64,000 nt of DNA. Origin: an uncultured Candidatus Thioglobus sp. (lineage in GTDB: Bacteria; Pseudomonadota; Gammaproteobacteria; PS1; Pseudothioglobaceae). The DNA is taken from NCBI GenBank assembly GCA_905182815.1, contig CAJJCX010000004.1:682001-746000 (forward strand), written 5' to 3'. The position numbers and the translations under genes were made by a program. The stretch's first letter is position 1. Each line of letters starts with the position of its first letter. Under the pieces are notes generated by a model, which searched no databases, had not been told where the DNA came from, and saw nothing but the letters and a program-made list of their open reading frames with translations. Positions 30,429-42,730 of the stretch are shown piece after piece.

Positions 30429-31285
30429 TGAATAGAATTATTATAGTAGTAGCTGTATTGGTAGCAATCTTAATAAGCTCAAGCTTGTATACTGTTAATG
30501 AAACGCAAGTAGCAATTAAACTAAGGCTGGGAGAAATTGTTTCAGTTGAAAATAAACCAGGTCTAAAGTTTAAAACTCCTTTTGTGAATAATGTGGTTAC
30601 ATTTGATCAGCGTATTCAGACATTAGATGCTCAAGCAGAATCATTTTTGACTGTTGAAAAGAAAAATTTAACGGTTGACTCTTATGTTAAGTGGCGAATT
30701 GTTGATACAGAAAAGTTTTATATATCAACGGGTGGTGCGATGTCATCGGCAAACTTAAGGCTTGCTCAAAATAATCAGGATGCTCTTAGAAGTGAATTTT
30801 CTAAGCGAACTATTATTGAAGTTGTCTCCTCTCAGCGTGATGCAATTATGGCAAGTGTGAAAAGCAAGCTTAAGGCAATTGCTGAAGATGAGTTTGGTAT
30901 TGAGGTTATAGACGTTCGTATTAAACGAATTGAGCTTGCTCAGGAAGTTAGAAATTCAGTCTATAGTCGAATGGAGACAGAAAGAAAAAGTATTGCCAAT
31001 AAATTCCGCTCAGAAGGTGCTGAAGAAGCTGAAAAAATCCAGGCTTTTGCAGATAAAGAAAGAACAATTATCCTGGCAAATGCCTATAGAGACTCTGAAA
31101 AGATTCGAGGAAATGGAGATGCAATCTCAGCAAGTAATTATGCTGAAGCTTACAGTCAAGATGTTGATTTTTATTCTTTTTATCGCTCTTTGGAGTCATA
31201 TAAAAAGTCTTTTAATCAGCAAGGCGATATCTTAATACTTAGTCCTGATTCAGAGTTTTTCCGCTACTTTAACCCTTCAAACTAA
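30428..31285 (+). CDS. hflC: HflC, SPFH-domain partner of HflK
   Basis: The 285-aa protein has an N-terminal membrane anchor (MNRIIIVVAVLVAILISSSL) and an SPFH domain with NETQVAIKLRLGEIV, KPGLKFKTPFVNNV and DQRIQTLDAQAE. A long coiled helix follows (RSEGAEEAEKIQAFADKERT) and the C-terminus reads ILSPDSEFFRYF, typical for HflC. With HflK it modulates FtsH degradation of membrane proteins. It starts within the hflK stop codon. It is a little shorter than E. coli HflC (334) and intact. Confidence 0.95.
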   Translation: MNRIIIVVAVLVAILISSSLYTVNETQVAIKLRLGEIVSVENKPGLKFKTPFVNNVVTFDQRIQTLDAQAESFLTVEKKNLTVDSYVKWRIVDTEKFYISTGGAMSSANLRLAQNNQDALRSEFSKRTIIEVVSSQRDAIMASVKSKLKAIAEDEFGIEVIDVRIKRIELAQEVRNSVYSRMETERKSIANKFRSEGAEEAEKIQAFADKERTIILANAYRDSEKIRGNGDAISASNYAEAYSQDVDFYSFYRSLESYKKSFNQQGDILILSPDSEFFRYFNPSN

Positions 31286-31294
31286 ACAAGGGTT

Positions 31295-33741
<2,447 letters not shown>

Positions 33742-33780
33742 TTCTAAACGTTTCTAAGCTTACTTTATACTAAGCACATT

Positions 33781-35895
33781 ATGTCAGACCCTCACTATGA
33801 TCGTGAAGCGGAAAAATATGAGAGCCCGATTCCATCTCGCGAGCATATTTTAAGTTTTATTCAGCAAAAACCCAAAACCAAGAGCCAGCTTTTTGAGCTT
33901 CTTTCATTAGAAGATGAGCAAAAAAAGGCTTTTGAAAGGCGTTTAAGGGCAATGGTTCGAGACAAACAACTCAGCTGTAATAAGAATGGAGTGTATCGAC
34001 CATACTCTAATAGAGGCCTAATCACTGGAACTGTCATTGCGAATCCTAAGGGATTTGGCTTCGTTGCTTTAGATAAGGGCGGAAAAGATCTTAGACTTTC
34101 AAATCAACAAATGAAGTTGGTTTTTCATGGTGATAAGATTAAAGTTAGGCTTCTTAATCGGAGACTAGATGCTGAAGTTGTTGAAGTCATCGAAACAGCT
34201 AAAAATCTTGTTGGAAGGCTTCATCTTGATGATGGTGATTACTATGTTGTTGTTGATGATAGACGAATTAAGCATAACATTGATATTGTAGAGCTGATGG
34301 AGGGCTGCTCTGATAATCAAGTAGTCGTGGTTGAAATACTCTCTTCTCCAACACTAGATAGTAATGCAACTGGAAAAATTACCTCAATCCTTGGAAATTA
34401 TTTAGACGAAGGCGTAGAAGTAGATTCTGCGATTTACCGCCATCAAATACCCTCTGTCTTTGGAGAAATAGCGCTTGAAGAGGCATCTAAATTACCAACT
34501 AAAGTCCTCCCAAAAGATAAGAAAGACAGGGCGGATATAACAAAGTTAGAGCTCATAACAATTGATGGAGACGACTCCAGAGATTTTGATGATGCTGTTT
34601 ATGCCAAACCATCCAAAAATGGTTGGAAACTAATTGTTGCGATTGCTGATGTCTCTCACTACGTTAAGGAAGAGTCTGATTTAGATATTGAGTCTTTAGA
34701 GCGAGGGAATTCAGTTTATTTCCCGCATAGAGTTGTGCCAATGCTTCCTGAAGCTATATCAAATGGCCTTTGCTCGCTTAATCCTAAAGTTGAAAGGCTT
34801 TGTATGGTGTGTGAGATGGAAATTGATTCATTGGGAGAGTTCTTAGACTATAAATTTTATCCAGCTGTTATGCTATCTCATGCTCGCCTTACCTATGGGC
34901 AGGTCAATGAAATGCTTGAGGATAAAAAGAGTCCTTTAAGAAAAGAGTATAGCAATGTAGTTGAAAATGTAGACTATCTTTATAGCCTTTACAAAACGCT
35001 TCGAATTTCTAGGCAAAAAAGAGGCGTAATGGACTTTGATCGAATTGAAAGTCAAATATTATTTGATGGCAAAGGCAAGATTAAAGACATTGTCGCTAGA
35101 AAAAGAAATGATGCACATAAGTTAATTGAAGAATGTATGTTGATGGCAAATCAGGCGACTGCAAAATTCCTACAGAAAAAAAATGAAGACTTCTTATTCA
35201 GAGTTCATCCTAAGCCTACAGCTGAAAAAGTTGAGGTCACTAAAAAGTTTTTATCTGCGGTTGGTTTGACTTTAGAAGGTGGTCATCAACCAGAATCCAA
35301 AGATTTTGCCAAGGTATTAAAAAATGCGCACGGAAGGGATGATGAGAACATTATCAAAACTGTGGTGCTTCGAACAATGAAGCAGGCAACCTATACTCCG
35401 AATAATGAGGGCCACTTTGGTTTAGCTTTTGAGGATTACACTCACTTTACCTCTCCAATTCGCAGGTATCCAGACCTTCTAGTTCATCGCGCTATAAAGC
35501 GCGCTTTATCAGGTAAAGTTAGGGATCCATCAGCTAGAATGTTAGAGCTAGGGGCTCACCTATCAATGACCGAAAGGAGGGCTGATGATGCATCAAGAGA
35601 TGTTGAGCAGTGGCTCAAATGTGAATATATGAGTGACAAGGTGGGCGATAACTTTAATGGCGTTATTTCTGGTGTTGCAGGTTTTGGCCTTTTTGTAGAG
35701 CTTTCTGACGTATTTGTTGAAGGCTTAATTTCAGTTCGTGACTTAAGGGATGACTACTTTATTTTTGATGATGTTCATCACCAATTAAAGGGCGAAAGGA
35801 ATGGAAAAATTTATCGCTTAGGCGACATGATTAAAGTGAAGATTGCTTCAGTAAACCTTGATGATAGAAAAATTGACTTTATTCCAGTCAATTAA
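33781..35895 (+). CDS. rnr: Ribonuclease R
   Basis: This RNase II-family 3'-5' exoribonuclease degrades structured RNA. The 704-aa protein has an N-terminal winged-helix region, cold-shock domains (GTVIANPKGFGFVALDKGG) and the RNB catalytic domain with the Asp cluster IDGDDSRDFDDAVYA. YTHFTSPIRRYPDLLVHRAI is the RNB signature. The S1 domain near the C-terminus contains GVISGVAGFGLFVELSDVFV. It lacks the long Lys-rich tail of E. coli RNase R (813 aa), a feature of compact genomes. It ends 8 bp from the ilvD stop on the opposite strand. Confidence 0.95.
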   Translation: MSDPHYDREAEKYESPIPSREHILSFIQQKPKTKSQLFELLSLEDEQKKAFERRLRAMVRDKQLSCNKNGVYRPYSNRGLITGTVIANPKGFGFVALDKGGKDLRLSNQQMKLVFHGDKIKVRLLNRRLDAEVVEVIETAKNLVGRLHLDDGDYYVVVDDRRIKHNIDIVELMEGCSDNQVVVVEILSSPTLDSNATGKITSILGNYLDEGVEVDSAIYRHQIPSVFGEIALEEASKLPTKVLPKDKKDRADITKLELITIDGDDSRDFDDAVYAKPSKNGWKLIVAIADVSHYVKEESDLDIESLERGNSVYFPHRVVPMLPEAISNGLCSLNPKVERLCMVCEMEIDSLGEFLDYKFYPAVMLSHARLTYGQVNEMLEDKKSPLRKEYSNVVENVDYLYSLYKTLRISRQKRGVMDFDRIESQILFDGKGKIKDIVARKRNDAHKLIEECMLMANQATAKFLQKKNEDFLFRVHPKPTAEKVEVTKKFLSAVGLTLEGGHQPESKDFAKVLKNAHGRDDENIIKTVVLRTMKQATYTPNNEGHFGLAFEDYTHFTSPIRRYPDLLVHRAIKRALSGKVRDPSARMLELGAHLSMTERRADDASRDVEQWLKCEYMSDKVGDNFNGVISGVAGFGLFVELSDVFVEGLISVRDLRDDYFIFDDVHHQLKGERNGKIYRLGDMIKVKIASVNLDDRKIDFIPVN

Positions 35896-35902
35896 ACCTT
35901 AG

Positions 35903-37568
35903 CTATTCAGTTATTGCGCCTCTTGAGGCCGACTGAGCAAGTTTCGCATACTTCGCTAATACACCTTTGGTGTATTTTGGAGCTGGCTTTACCCACTTTG
36001 AGAGTCTGTCTTCAATGACTGAGTCGTCAACAAGAAGTTCGAGGCGATTATTTTCAGCATCAATCAATATTTCATCGCCATCTTCAATAATTGCAAGAGC
36101 TCCTCCAACAAAAGCCTCAGGAGTTATATGACCCACTACAAAACCATGAGTTCCACCTGAAAACCTTCCGTCAGTTATTAGAGCAACTTTTCCGCCCAAT
36201 CCTTTACCCATAACAGCTGAGGTAGGCGCTAACATCTCACGCATTCCCGGGCCACCTTTTGGGCCTTCATAACGAATTACAATGACGTCACCTTCTACAA
36301 TCTTATCTTTTAAAACTGCCTGAAGAGCGTCTTCTTCACAAGCAAAAGTTTTGGCGCTTCCTTGAAACTTCAGGCCTTCTTTACCAGTAATTTTAGCAAC
36401 CGCACCGTCAAGAGCAAGATTGCCTCTTAAAATTCTTAAGTGGGAATCTTTTTTGATTGGATTCTCTAATGACATAATGATTTCTTGACCATCAGCATAA
36501 GGCTTAACATCTTTCAAGTTTTCAGCTAAGGTCTTGCCAGTTACTGTTATGCAGTCTACCATGAAGCATTCCTGCATCTAATAGCATCTTCATTAAGGGT
36601 AGAGTGCCTCCTATCTGCACAAGCTCACTCATCATATATTTGCCTGAAGGCTTAAGATCAGCAAGAACAGGCACATTAGCACCAATTCGAGTGAAATCAT
36701 CAATTGTTAGGTCAACATTAATGGCATCAGCCATTGCAATTAAATGAAGTACTGCATTGGTTGAGCCACCAAGGGTGATGATTAAAGTAATTGCATTTTC
36801 AAATGCCTCTTTAGTCATAATATCACTTGGTTTAATATCTTTATCTAATAGATTTAATACAGCTTCACCAGCTCTTGATGAGTCACTATTCTTATCAGCT
36901 GATATTGCATCTTGAGATGAAGAGTTAGGAAGGCTCATTCCTAGGGCTTCAATTGCTGATGCCATTGTGTTTGCGGTATACATTCCGCCACAAGAACCAG
37001 GTCCTGGAATCGCAGTTGATTCAATTTGCTCAAGCTCAATATCAGTAATATCATTATTTGCTCTCTTACCGACAGCTTCAAAAACACTAACAACATCGGT
37101 ATGATTTTTACCAGGCTGAATAGTCCCTCCATAAACAAAGACTGAAGGTCGATTGAGTCTGGCAAGACCCATAAGGCATCCAGGCATATTTTTATCACAA
37201 CCACCAATGGCAACAACTCCATCAAATCCTTGGCAAGCAACTACAGTTTCAATCGAATCAGCAATAACCTCTCTAGAGACTAGGGAATACTTCATTCCTT
37301 CTGAGCCCATTGAAATTCCATCTGAAATTGTGATTGTATTAAATATTACAGCTTTTCCACCAGCAGAATTGACACCAATTTCAGCTTCGTCAGCTAAATC
37401 ATTGATATGCATATTGCAGGGAGTAACCATGGACCAGGTTGATGCAATTCCTACTTGAGGTTTTTTGAAATCTTCTTTTTTAAAGCCTACTGGATAGAGC
37501 ATCGCTCTTGATGCGGCGCGTTCATAACCATCGACTACAGCTGAGGAGTATTTTCTTGAGTTTGACAT
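35903..37568 (-). CDS. ilvD: Dihydroxy-acid dehydratase, short [2Fe-2S]-type, frameshifted
   Basis: IlvD performs the third step of valine and isoleucine synthesis. Three conserved cysteines of the cluster are seen in [22 protein letters not shown] and [14 protein letters not shown]. The second part carries [17 protein letters not shown] and [20 protein letters not shown]. The frame breaks near 36557: the minus strand reads CATGGTAGACTGC, and removing the extra A gives LHGDCITVTG, the expected sequence. Corrected length is about 555 aa, which suits the shorter enzyme group thought to hold a [2Fe-2S] cluster rather than the 616-aa E. coli type. It is alone: no ilv operon is adjacent. Confidence 0.93.
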
Positions 37569-37642
37569 CTATTTTAAATTAGCAAAAAATACAAATTTTA
37601 GACTAAAATAGTGCGGTTCTATTGGCAATTTAAGGTTAGAAG

Positions 37643-38065
37643 TTGAGTAAAGCTAAACAAATTATTGAATTAATGCAACCTTTCGTTGATGAGGGTAGAT
37701 TGTTAGAAAGAAGTTATGAAAGCATTAATAATGAAATAGAAAACTTTATATCTATTGAAAGTGATGGTGAAATTATTGCTTGTGCAGCCCTAAAGCTTTA
37801 TGAAAAAGAAAATATGGGTGAAATTTATGGATTAGTAGTTAATAAAGATTTTCACAATACTGATGCCTCATCTAATTTAATGGACTTACTAATTCAAAAA
37901 GCCTTGAGTCATAATTTATCTTCTATTTTTGCGCTTTCAAAGTTTGGAGGTAGGTTCTTTTTTAGACATGACTTTATTGAGAGTGAGATCAGTTCCCTCC
38001 CTTTGATTCGACAAAAGAGTTATGATTATCAAAGAAATTCAATTATCTACCTAAGAAATTTTTAA
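37643..38065 (+). CDS. Stand-alone GNAT acetyltransferase resembling the C-terminal domain of ArgA
   Basis: This 140-aa protein aligns by eye over its whole length with the acetyltransferase domain of N-acetylglutamate synthase. Matching parts are IIELMQPFVDEGRLLERS, EIIACAALKLYEKENMGEIY, the acetyl-CoA loop region VNKDFHNTDASSNLMDLL, SSIFALSKFGGRFFFRHDF and the ending SYDYQRNSIIYLRNF. The amino-acid-kinase-like N-terminal domain of ArgA is missing: upstream are only 74 bp and then the divergent ilvD start. The start is TTG at 37643, preceded by TTTAAGG. It may be a short NAGS, or a GNAT with another substrate. No other arg genes are nearby. Confidence 0.68.
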   Translation: MSKAKQIIELMQPFVDEGRLLERSYESINNEIENFISIESDGEIIACAALKLYEKENMGEIYGLVVNKDFHNTDASSNLMDLLIQKALSHNLSSIFALSKFGGRFFFRHDFIESEISSLPLIRQKSYDYQRNSIIYLRNF

Positions 38066-38103
38066 GCTTTGACTACTTACTTTTTTTGAGCAACAAATAA
38101 TTA

Positions 38104-38694
38104 ATGACACTTAAAGATAGAATTCGTGGATATCTTCCAGTTGTAATAGACGTTGAAACTGCTGGCTTTAACGAAAATACAGATGCTTTATTGGAAATTT
38201 GTGCAATAATTTTAGGCTTTGATGATAACGGTAACTTCTTTCCCAAAAAGACACTACATTTTCATGTAGAGCCATTCAAGGGGGCTAATATTGAGCCTTC
38301 AGCCTTGAAGTTTAATGGGATTGATATCGATAATCCATTTAGACTCGCAGTGCCTGAAAAGGAAGCGCTTAGTGAAATTTTTCAGTGCGTTAGTGATGAT
38401 TTAGTTATAGAGGAGTGCACCCGGGCAATACTAGTAGGCCACAATGCATTTTTTGATCTTGGGTTTGTGAAGGCTGCTACAAATCGCTCTAAGCTTAAGA
38501 GCCCATTTCATCAATTTTCAACTCTTGATACTGTTAGTTTGTCTGCTCTTTACTGCGGTGAAACTGTTCTTGCAAAAGCAGCTGTGAAGTCTGGAATCGA
38601 ATGGGATAACGAGCAAGCACATTCAGCGCTTTATGATACTAAAAAAACCTCAGAGCTATTTTGTAAAATTTTCAATTCTCAACCCTTACTTTAA
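38104..38694 (+). CDS. rnt: Ribonuclease T
   Basis: This DEDD-family 3'-5' exonuclease matures tRNA and stable RNA 3' ends. The 196-aa protein has Exo I in VVIDVETAGFNENTDALLEI, Exo II in LVGHNAFFDLGFVKAA and Exo III with AHSALYDTKKTSELF. The substrate-stacking FHQFSTLDTVSLSALY region is also conserved. It is about 20 residues shorter than E. coli RNase T. Its stop overlaps the stop of the convergent unknown gene by 4 bp. The gene is intact. Confidence 0.94.
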   Translation: MTLKDRIRGYLPVVIDVETAGFNENTDALLEICAIILGFDDNGNFFPKKTLHFHVEPFKGANIEPSALKFNGIDIDNPFRLAVPEKEALSEIFQCVSDDLVIEECTRAILVGHNAFFDLGFVKAATNRSKLKSPFHQFSTLDTVSLSALYCGETVLAKAAVKSGIEWDNEQAHSALYDTKKTSELFCKIFNSQPLL

Positions 38695-39191
38695 GCTTTG
38701 ACTTCTCTCAAGTATTTATAATCCATTGCCCATTTAATGAACTCACCCGTATTAATTTTGTTGCCTCTAAATCTTTCTCTTAGAAGGTGGTTCTCTACTC
38801 TTTGAAAAAATATTAAACTCAAATAGTTTTCCTTAAGTCTTCCAACTTCATTTAATTCTGTTTTATATAAGTTAGGCTCTAAAGAGCCAGCAAGAGTTGG
38901 ATTAATTCCAAGAAGAATTAGTAGACATTCATTAAAGTTTAAATGATTTTTTTCAGTTAAAAAACTGTGCCATTCAGATCTAGTTTTAAGCTGCTTATCA
39001 GAAATATTTGGCGTTTTAAAGTCTAAAATATTATCTGAAAGAATCTCCTTGACTGACTGTTTATCATTTACATCAGCTTTATATAGGTTTTTATTGTTAT
39101 CTAAGAGTAGTAAATCATAAAGTCTCTTTATTTCAAATTTGATGTTTTCTGCAGTTCTTTCATGAAAAATTTTATAGGTAATTTCACTCAT
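38691..39191 (-). CDS. Unrecognised 166-aa protein
   Basis: I do not recognise this family. The protein is soluble, charged and predicted helical, without a signal peptide or membrane segment. Notable parts are HERTAENIKFEIKRLYDLLL, TRSEWHSFLTEKNHLNFNEC, LLILLGINPTLAGSLEPN and the C-terminal FIKWAMDYKYLREVKA. Its gene lies 16 bp downstream of plsC on the same strand, suggesting co-transcription, and overlaps the convergent rnt stop by 4 bp. Start ATG at 39191 is plausible. Normal composition and tight spacing support a real gene. Confidence 0.6.
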   Translation of the reverse strand: MSEITYKIFHERTAENIKFEIKRLYDLLLLDNNKNLYKADVNDKQSVKEILSDNILDFKTPNISDKQLKTRSEWHSFLTEKNHLNFNECLLILLGINPTLAGSLEPNLYKTELNEVGRLKENYLSLIFFQRVENHLLRERFRGNKINTGEFIKWAMDYKYLREVKA

Positions 39192-39207
39192 ATTGTCAAG
39201 GGGCTAG

Positions 39208-39912
39208 TTATTCAAAAGTTTTTTCTTGCTCTAAGGTCCAATCTCTAATTTTTTCGGTTATCTCAGATGTTGATAAGTTTAAATCTGAAATGGGCTCTCC
39301 AATAACGACAGTAATTACACCAGGCTTCTTAATAAAAGCTCCTTTAGGCCATAGATTTCCAGCATTATGGTACACAGGAACTATTTTATATCCAGATTTT
39401 TTTGCAATAGCAGAGCCACCATTTTGATACTCTCCTATTTGTTTATAAGGTTGGCGAGTTCCTTCCGGAAAGATAACAATGGAGATTCCTTTATTTAATC
39501 TATCAGTGCCTTGCTTTATAACTTTTTTAATTGCTTTAAGTTTGTCACCTCGGTTAATAATAATTGGCTTAAGAAGAGCAAGGCTCCAGCCAAATATTGG
39601 AAGCCATAAAAGCTCCTTCTTTAAGACCCATGTGTGAGCTGGAAAGATGGATTGAAAAGCAAGAGTTTCCCATGTTGATTGGTGGTTAGAGATAATTATG
39701 CAAGGTGATTTATTTACATTCTCTTGACCAATAATATTCGTTGTGATATTTAGAGTTATTTTTAGCCACCAGATGCAAAAAATAGCCCACTGTGAGAGAA
39801 ATTTATGTCGTGTAGAGTAGTTTGCAAAAACCAAAAATAATCCACATAAAGTGATCAAAATTAAACTAATAATTGAGCCAACAAAGTACAATAGTGATCT
39901 TAAAAGTAACAT
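39208..39912 (-). CDS. plsC: 1-acyl-sn-glycerol-3-phosphate acyltransferase
   Basis: This membrane acyltransferase makes phosphatidic acid. The 234-aa protein has an N-terminal hydrophobic segment (LLYFVGSIISLILITLCGLF), the block I motif ISNHQSTWETL (an NHxSxxE variant of the HX4D motif), block II INRGDKLKAI and block III FPEGTRQPYKQIG. A conserved late motif is VPVYHNAGNLWPK. The Glu instead of Asp in block I is known in related proteobacterial LPAATs. It is upstream of the 166-aa unknown gene on the same strand. No other PlsC is in the window. Confidence 0.88.
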   Translation of the reverse strand: MLLLRSLLYFVGSIISLILITLCGLFLVFANYSTRHKFLSQWAIFCIWWLKITLNITTNIIGQENVNKSPCIIISNHQSTWETLAFQSIFPAHTWVLKKELLWLPIFGWSLALLKPIIINRGDKLKAIKKVIKQGTDRLNKGISIVIFPEGTRQPYKQIGEYQNGGSAIAKKSGYKIVPVYHNAGNLWPKGAFIKKPGVITVVIGEPISDLNLSTSEITEKIRDWTLEQEKTFE

Positions 39913-40035
39913 AGGATATAGTAGGTCTTAGCGTTATAATTCTATATAAAATTTTACTAACATTACAAACATTAAGTTTATGTTTTTCTGAAAGTAAAAA
40001 AAACTTTTAATTCTTTTTCATCTTAGTAGGAATTT

Positions 40036-41175
40036 ATGGACATTTTGATCGTATTAATTTCTTTATTGTTTGGTGCTTTCATAAGCTATTTTATTCTTAA
40101 TAAAAAGCTGACTGTTTCAAATCAAAAAAATATTCAACTTGAGACAACGCTTAATGAAAAAGAAAAAAATTTTTCGGAAAAATTACAGCTTGTTGATCAG
40201 CTCAAGAGTCAAGTTAATAGTGAATTTAAAAATATTGCATCTGAAATACTAAAGACTGACCGAGACAAGCTTAAGGTTGATAACTCCGACCTCCTAAATC
40301 CTCTTCAGACCAGCTTAAAAGTTTTAGAGAAAGAATTGAAACTATAACTAAAGAGCAGGTTGAGGAAAGAACGATCTCTCAAAGAGCAAATTAAGTCTTT
40401 ACATGAAGCGAACATTGAAACGCGTCAATCTGCTCAAAATCTAACAAATGCATTGACCTATGATAATAAACAGCAAGGTGATTGGGGCGAAGAAATTTTA
40501 AACTCTCTCTTATTAAGCTATGGATTTCGAGAGGGTGTTGAGTTTGACCTTCAAAAACAATATAAAAATGAAATGGGTGAAAGGTTTAAGCCTGATGTGA
40601 TTCTCCATTTGCCTGAAGGAAAGGATGTTGTTATCGATTCAAAAGTTTCCCTTAAGGATTATGCGGATTATATTGCAGATCAAGCTAATGAGGCCGCCTT
40701 AAAAAAACACATTGCTTCAATTGAGAACCAAATTAAGAATATTAGCATTAAAGAGTATGAAAATCTTGAGGGAGTCAAAAGTCTTGATTTTATATTTGTT
40801 TTTATTCCTATAGAAGGAGCTTTATTATTGGCTCTTCAGTACAGACCTAACTTGTTTGATGACGCATTAAAGAAAAATATTATGCTCGTCTCACCTTCAA
40901 TGCTTAGTATGAGCCTGAAGACAGTGAATTTTATGTGGCAAACAGATAAACAAAACAAAAACGCAGATGAGATTGCGAGGCAGGCCGGAAAAATGTACGA
41001 TAAGCTTGCTGGATTTTTTAATGACTTGGACAAGATTGAAAATCAATTAGACAAGACTAAGGAAGGCTTTTCCGACGTTCGTAAAAAACTTCAAACTGGT
41101 CCAGGTAATCTAATTGGCCGCGCTGAGAAGTTAAAAGCACTCGGAGTTAAATCGAACAAGGAAATTAATGAATGA
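40036..41175 (+). CDS. rmuC: DNA recombination protein RmuC, two frameshifts
   Basis: RmuC is a membrane-anchored nuclease-fold protein that limits inversions at inverted repeats. The N-terminus has a helix (MDILIVLISLLFGAFISYFI) and a coiled coil. The core reads QGDWGEEILNSLLLSYGF, PDVILHLPEGKDVVIDSKVS and the late SPSMLSMSLKTVNFMW. The frame is lost at 40315-40318 (AAAA should be AAAAA, giving LKSFRERIETITKEQ) and regained near 40371-40375 after removing one base (RTSLKEQIKSLHE). Corrected length is about 380 aa. The stop overlaps the next SDR start as ATGA, so they appear co-transcribed. Confidence 0.87.
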
Positions 41176-41922
41176 TTGTATCTAGAGATCATATTTTTAA
41201 AGACGGTGAGCTTAAAGATAAAGTTATTTTAGTTACAGGTGCTAATAGAGGCTTTGGCCTAGCGATTACTATGGACCTTTCTAAGAGCTGGTGCTACTGT
41301 TATTATGCTTGGAAGAGACTTAGGCTCCCTTGAGTATGCTTATGACGCTGTTGTGGATGCTGGTTACAATGAACCTATACTTTACCCACTAGATCTTGAA
41401 GGGGCTACTCCTGAGAATTATCAAGAGCTCCAAGACAATGTTTTAGAGAAATTTGATAAGCTTGATGGGTTGATTCATAATGCTGCAATACTTGGAGCGC
41501 AAATGCCAATCGAGCAGTATGATATCAAGCTTTGGTACTCTACGCTCCAGATTAACCTGAGCGCTCCATTTATGCTAACTCAATTTTTAATACCTGCGCT
41601 AGTAAAGTCTGAGGATGCTAGAATTCTTTTCTTGTCTTCTTCTGTTGGAAGGGAGGCTAGAGCTTATTGGGGTGCTTATAGTGTAAGTAAGTTTGGAATA
41701 GAAGGCTTTGCTAAGACCCTCTCTGAGGAGCTTGAAAAAACTAACATTAGTGTTAATACTGTTGACCCTGGGAAACTAAGAACTGAAATGAGAAGAACAG
41801 CCTACCCAGCAGAGGACTCGTCAACTGTTCCAATGCCAGAGGAGAAGAGCGCTGCAATCGTTTATTTACTATCTAACTTGAGTCCAAAAATGAATGGTGA
41901 GCAATTAACGATAGCTGATTAG
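41172..41922 (+). CDS. Short-chain dehydrogenase, YciK-like, frameshifted near the N-terminus
   Basis: The start ATG at 41172 overlaps the rmuC stop. The first frame reads GELKDKVILVTGANRGFGLA with the Rossmann TGxxxGxG. The second, joined near 41270-41285, gives RAGATVIMLGRDLGSLE and the rest. Catalytic parts are HNAAILG, FLSSSVGR and the Tyr-Lys pair in YWGAYSVSKFGIEG. ILYPLDLEGATPENYQEL and the overall pattern resemble E. coli YciK, an SDR of uncertain substrate. Corrected length is about 250 aa, normal for the family. The suhB stop on the other strand is 3 bp away. Confidence 0.8.
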
Positions 41923-41924
41923 AG

Positions 41925-42725
41925 TTATCGCTGTAGGTCTTCGGTTAGGTGGGGGTGAATTTTTTTTAGAAGCTCTTTATAGACCTCTGCATTTCCCGCA
42001 ACTATATTTCCAGTTTCCATGTATTGGTCTCTTCCAGAGAAATCTCCAATAAAACCGCCTGCCTCTTTAACCATAAGGGCACCTGCAGCTATATCCCATG
42101 AGTTAAGACCAATTTCCCAAAACCCATCCAGTCTTCCAGCTGCAAGATAAGCTAAATCTAAAGCAGCGGCTCCAGCTCTGCGAATTCCAGAAACATGAGG
42201 ATGAATTGCTTTAAAAGTCTCAAGATAACAGTCTAAGTGTTGAGGCTGCTTAAATGGGAAGCCAGTTCCAATAAGAGTATCTTTAAGCCCAAGAGACATA
42301 GTAACCCGCATTCTCTCATCATTTAAATAAGCACCTTCGCCTTTAGATGAAGTAAAGAGCTCCTCTTTAAATGGATCATAAATGACCGCATGCGTTGTAA
42401 CTCCTTTTTCTAAAAGGGCAATTGACACTGCATATTGCGGAAAGCCATGTAAAAAGTTAGTCGTTCCATCTAATGGATCTATTATCCAAAGAAAATTATC
42501 ATCACCAAGAGTTTTTCCGCTCTCTTCAGCCAAAATAGAATGTTTTGGGAAGGCTTTTTTAATCTCGTTTATAATGGCTTTTTCAGCCGTTTTATCAACC
42601 TCAGAAACGAAGTCATTAAGTGACTTATTTTCTATAGTTAGTAAATCGACCTGGTTATGGTACCTTAAGATAACATCACCAGCTGCTCTGGCAGCTCTAA
42701 CTGCAATATTAACGGTAGGATGCAT
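41925..42725 (-). CDS. suhB: Inositol-1-monophosphatase family protein SuhB
   Basis: The 266-aa protein has the metal-binding motifs of the IMPase family: ILAEESGKTLG, WIIDPLDGTTNFLHGFPQYA and NSWDIAAGALMVKEAGG. SuhB has phosphatase activity on inositol phosphate and in E. coli also joins the rRNA antitermination complex. The length matches E. coli SuhB (267). Its start codon lies only 5 bp from the annotated start of the divergent trmJ, an unusually tight arrangement also seen in other proteobacteria. The gene is intact. Confidence 0.93.
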   Translation of the reverse strand: MHPTVNIAVRAARAAGDVILRYHNQVDLLTIENKSLNDFVSEVDKTAEKAIINEIKKAFPKHSILAEESGKTLGDDNFLWIIDPLDGTTNFLHGFPQYAVSIALLEKGVTTHAVIYDPFKEELFTSSKGEGAYLNDERMRVTMSLGLKDTLIGTGFPFKQPQHLDCYLETFKAIHPHVSGIRRAGAAALDLAYLAAGRLDGFWEIGLNSWDIAAGALMVKEAGGFIGDFSGRDQYMETGNIVAGNAEVYKELLKKIHPHLTEDLQR

Positions 42726-42730
42726 GGTAA

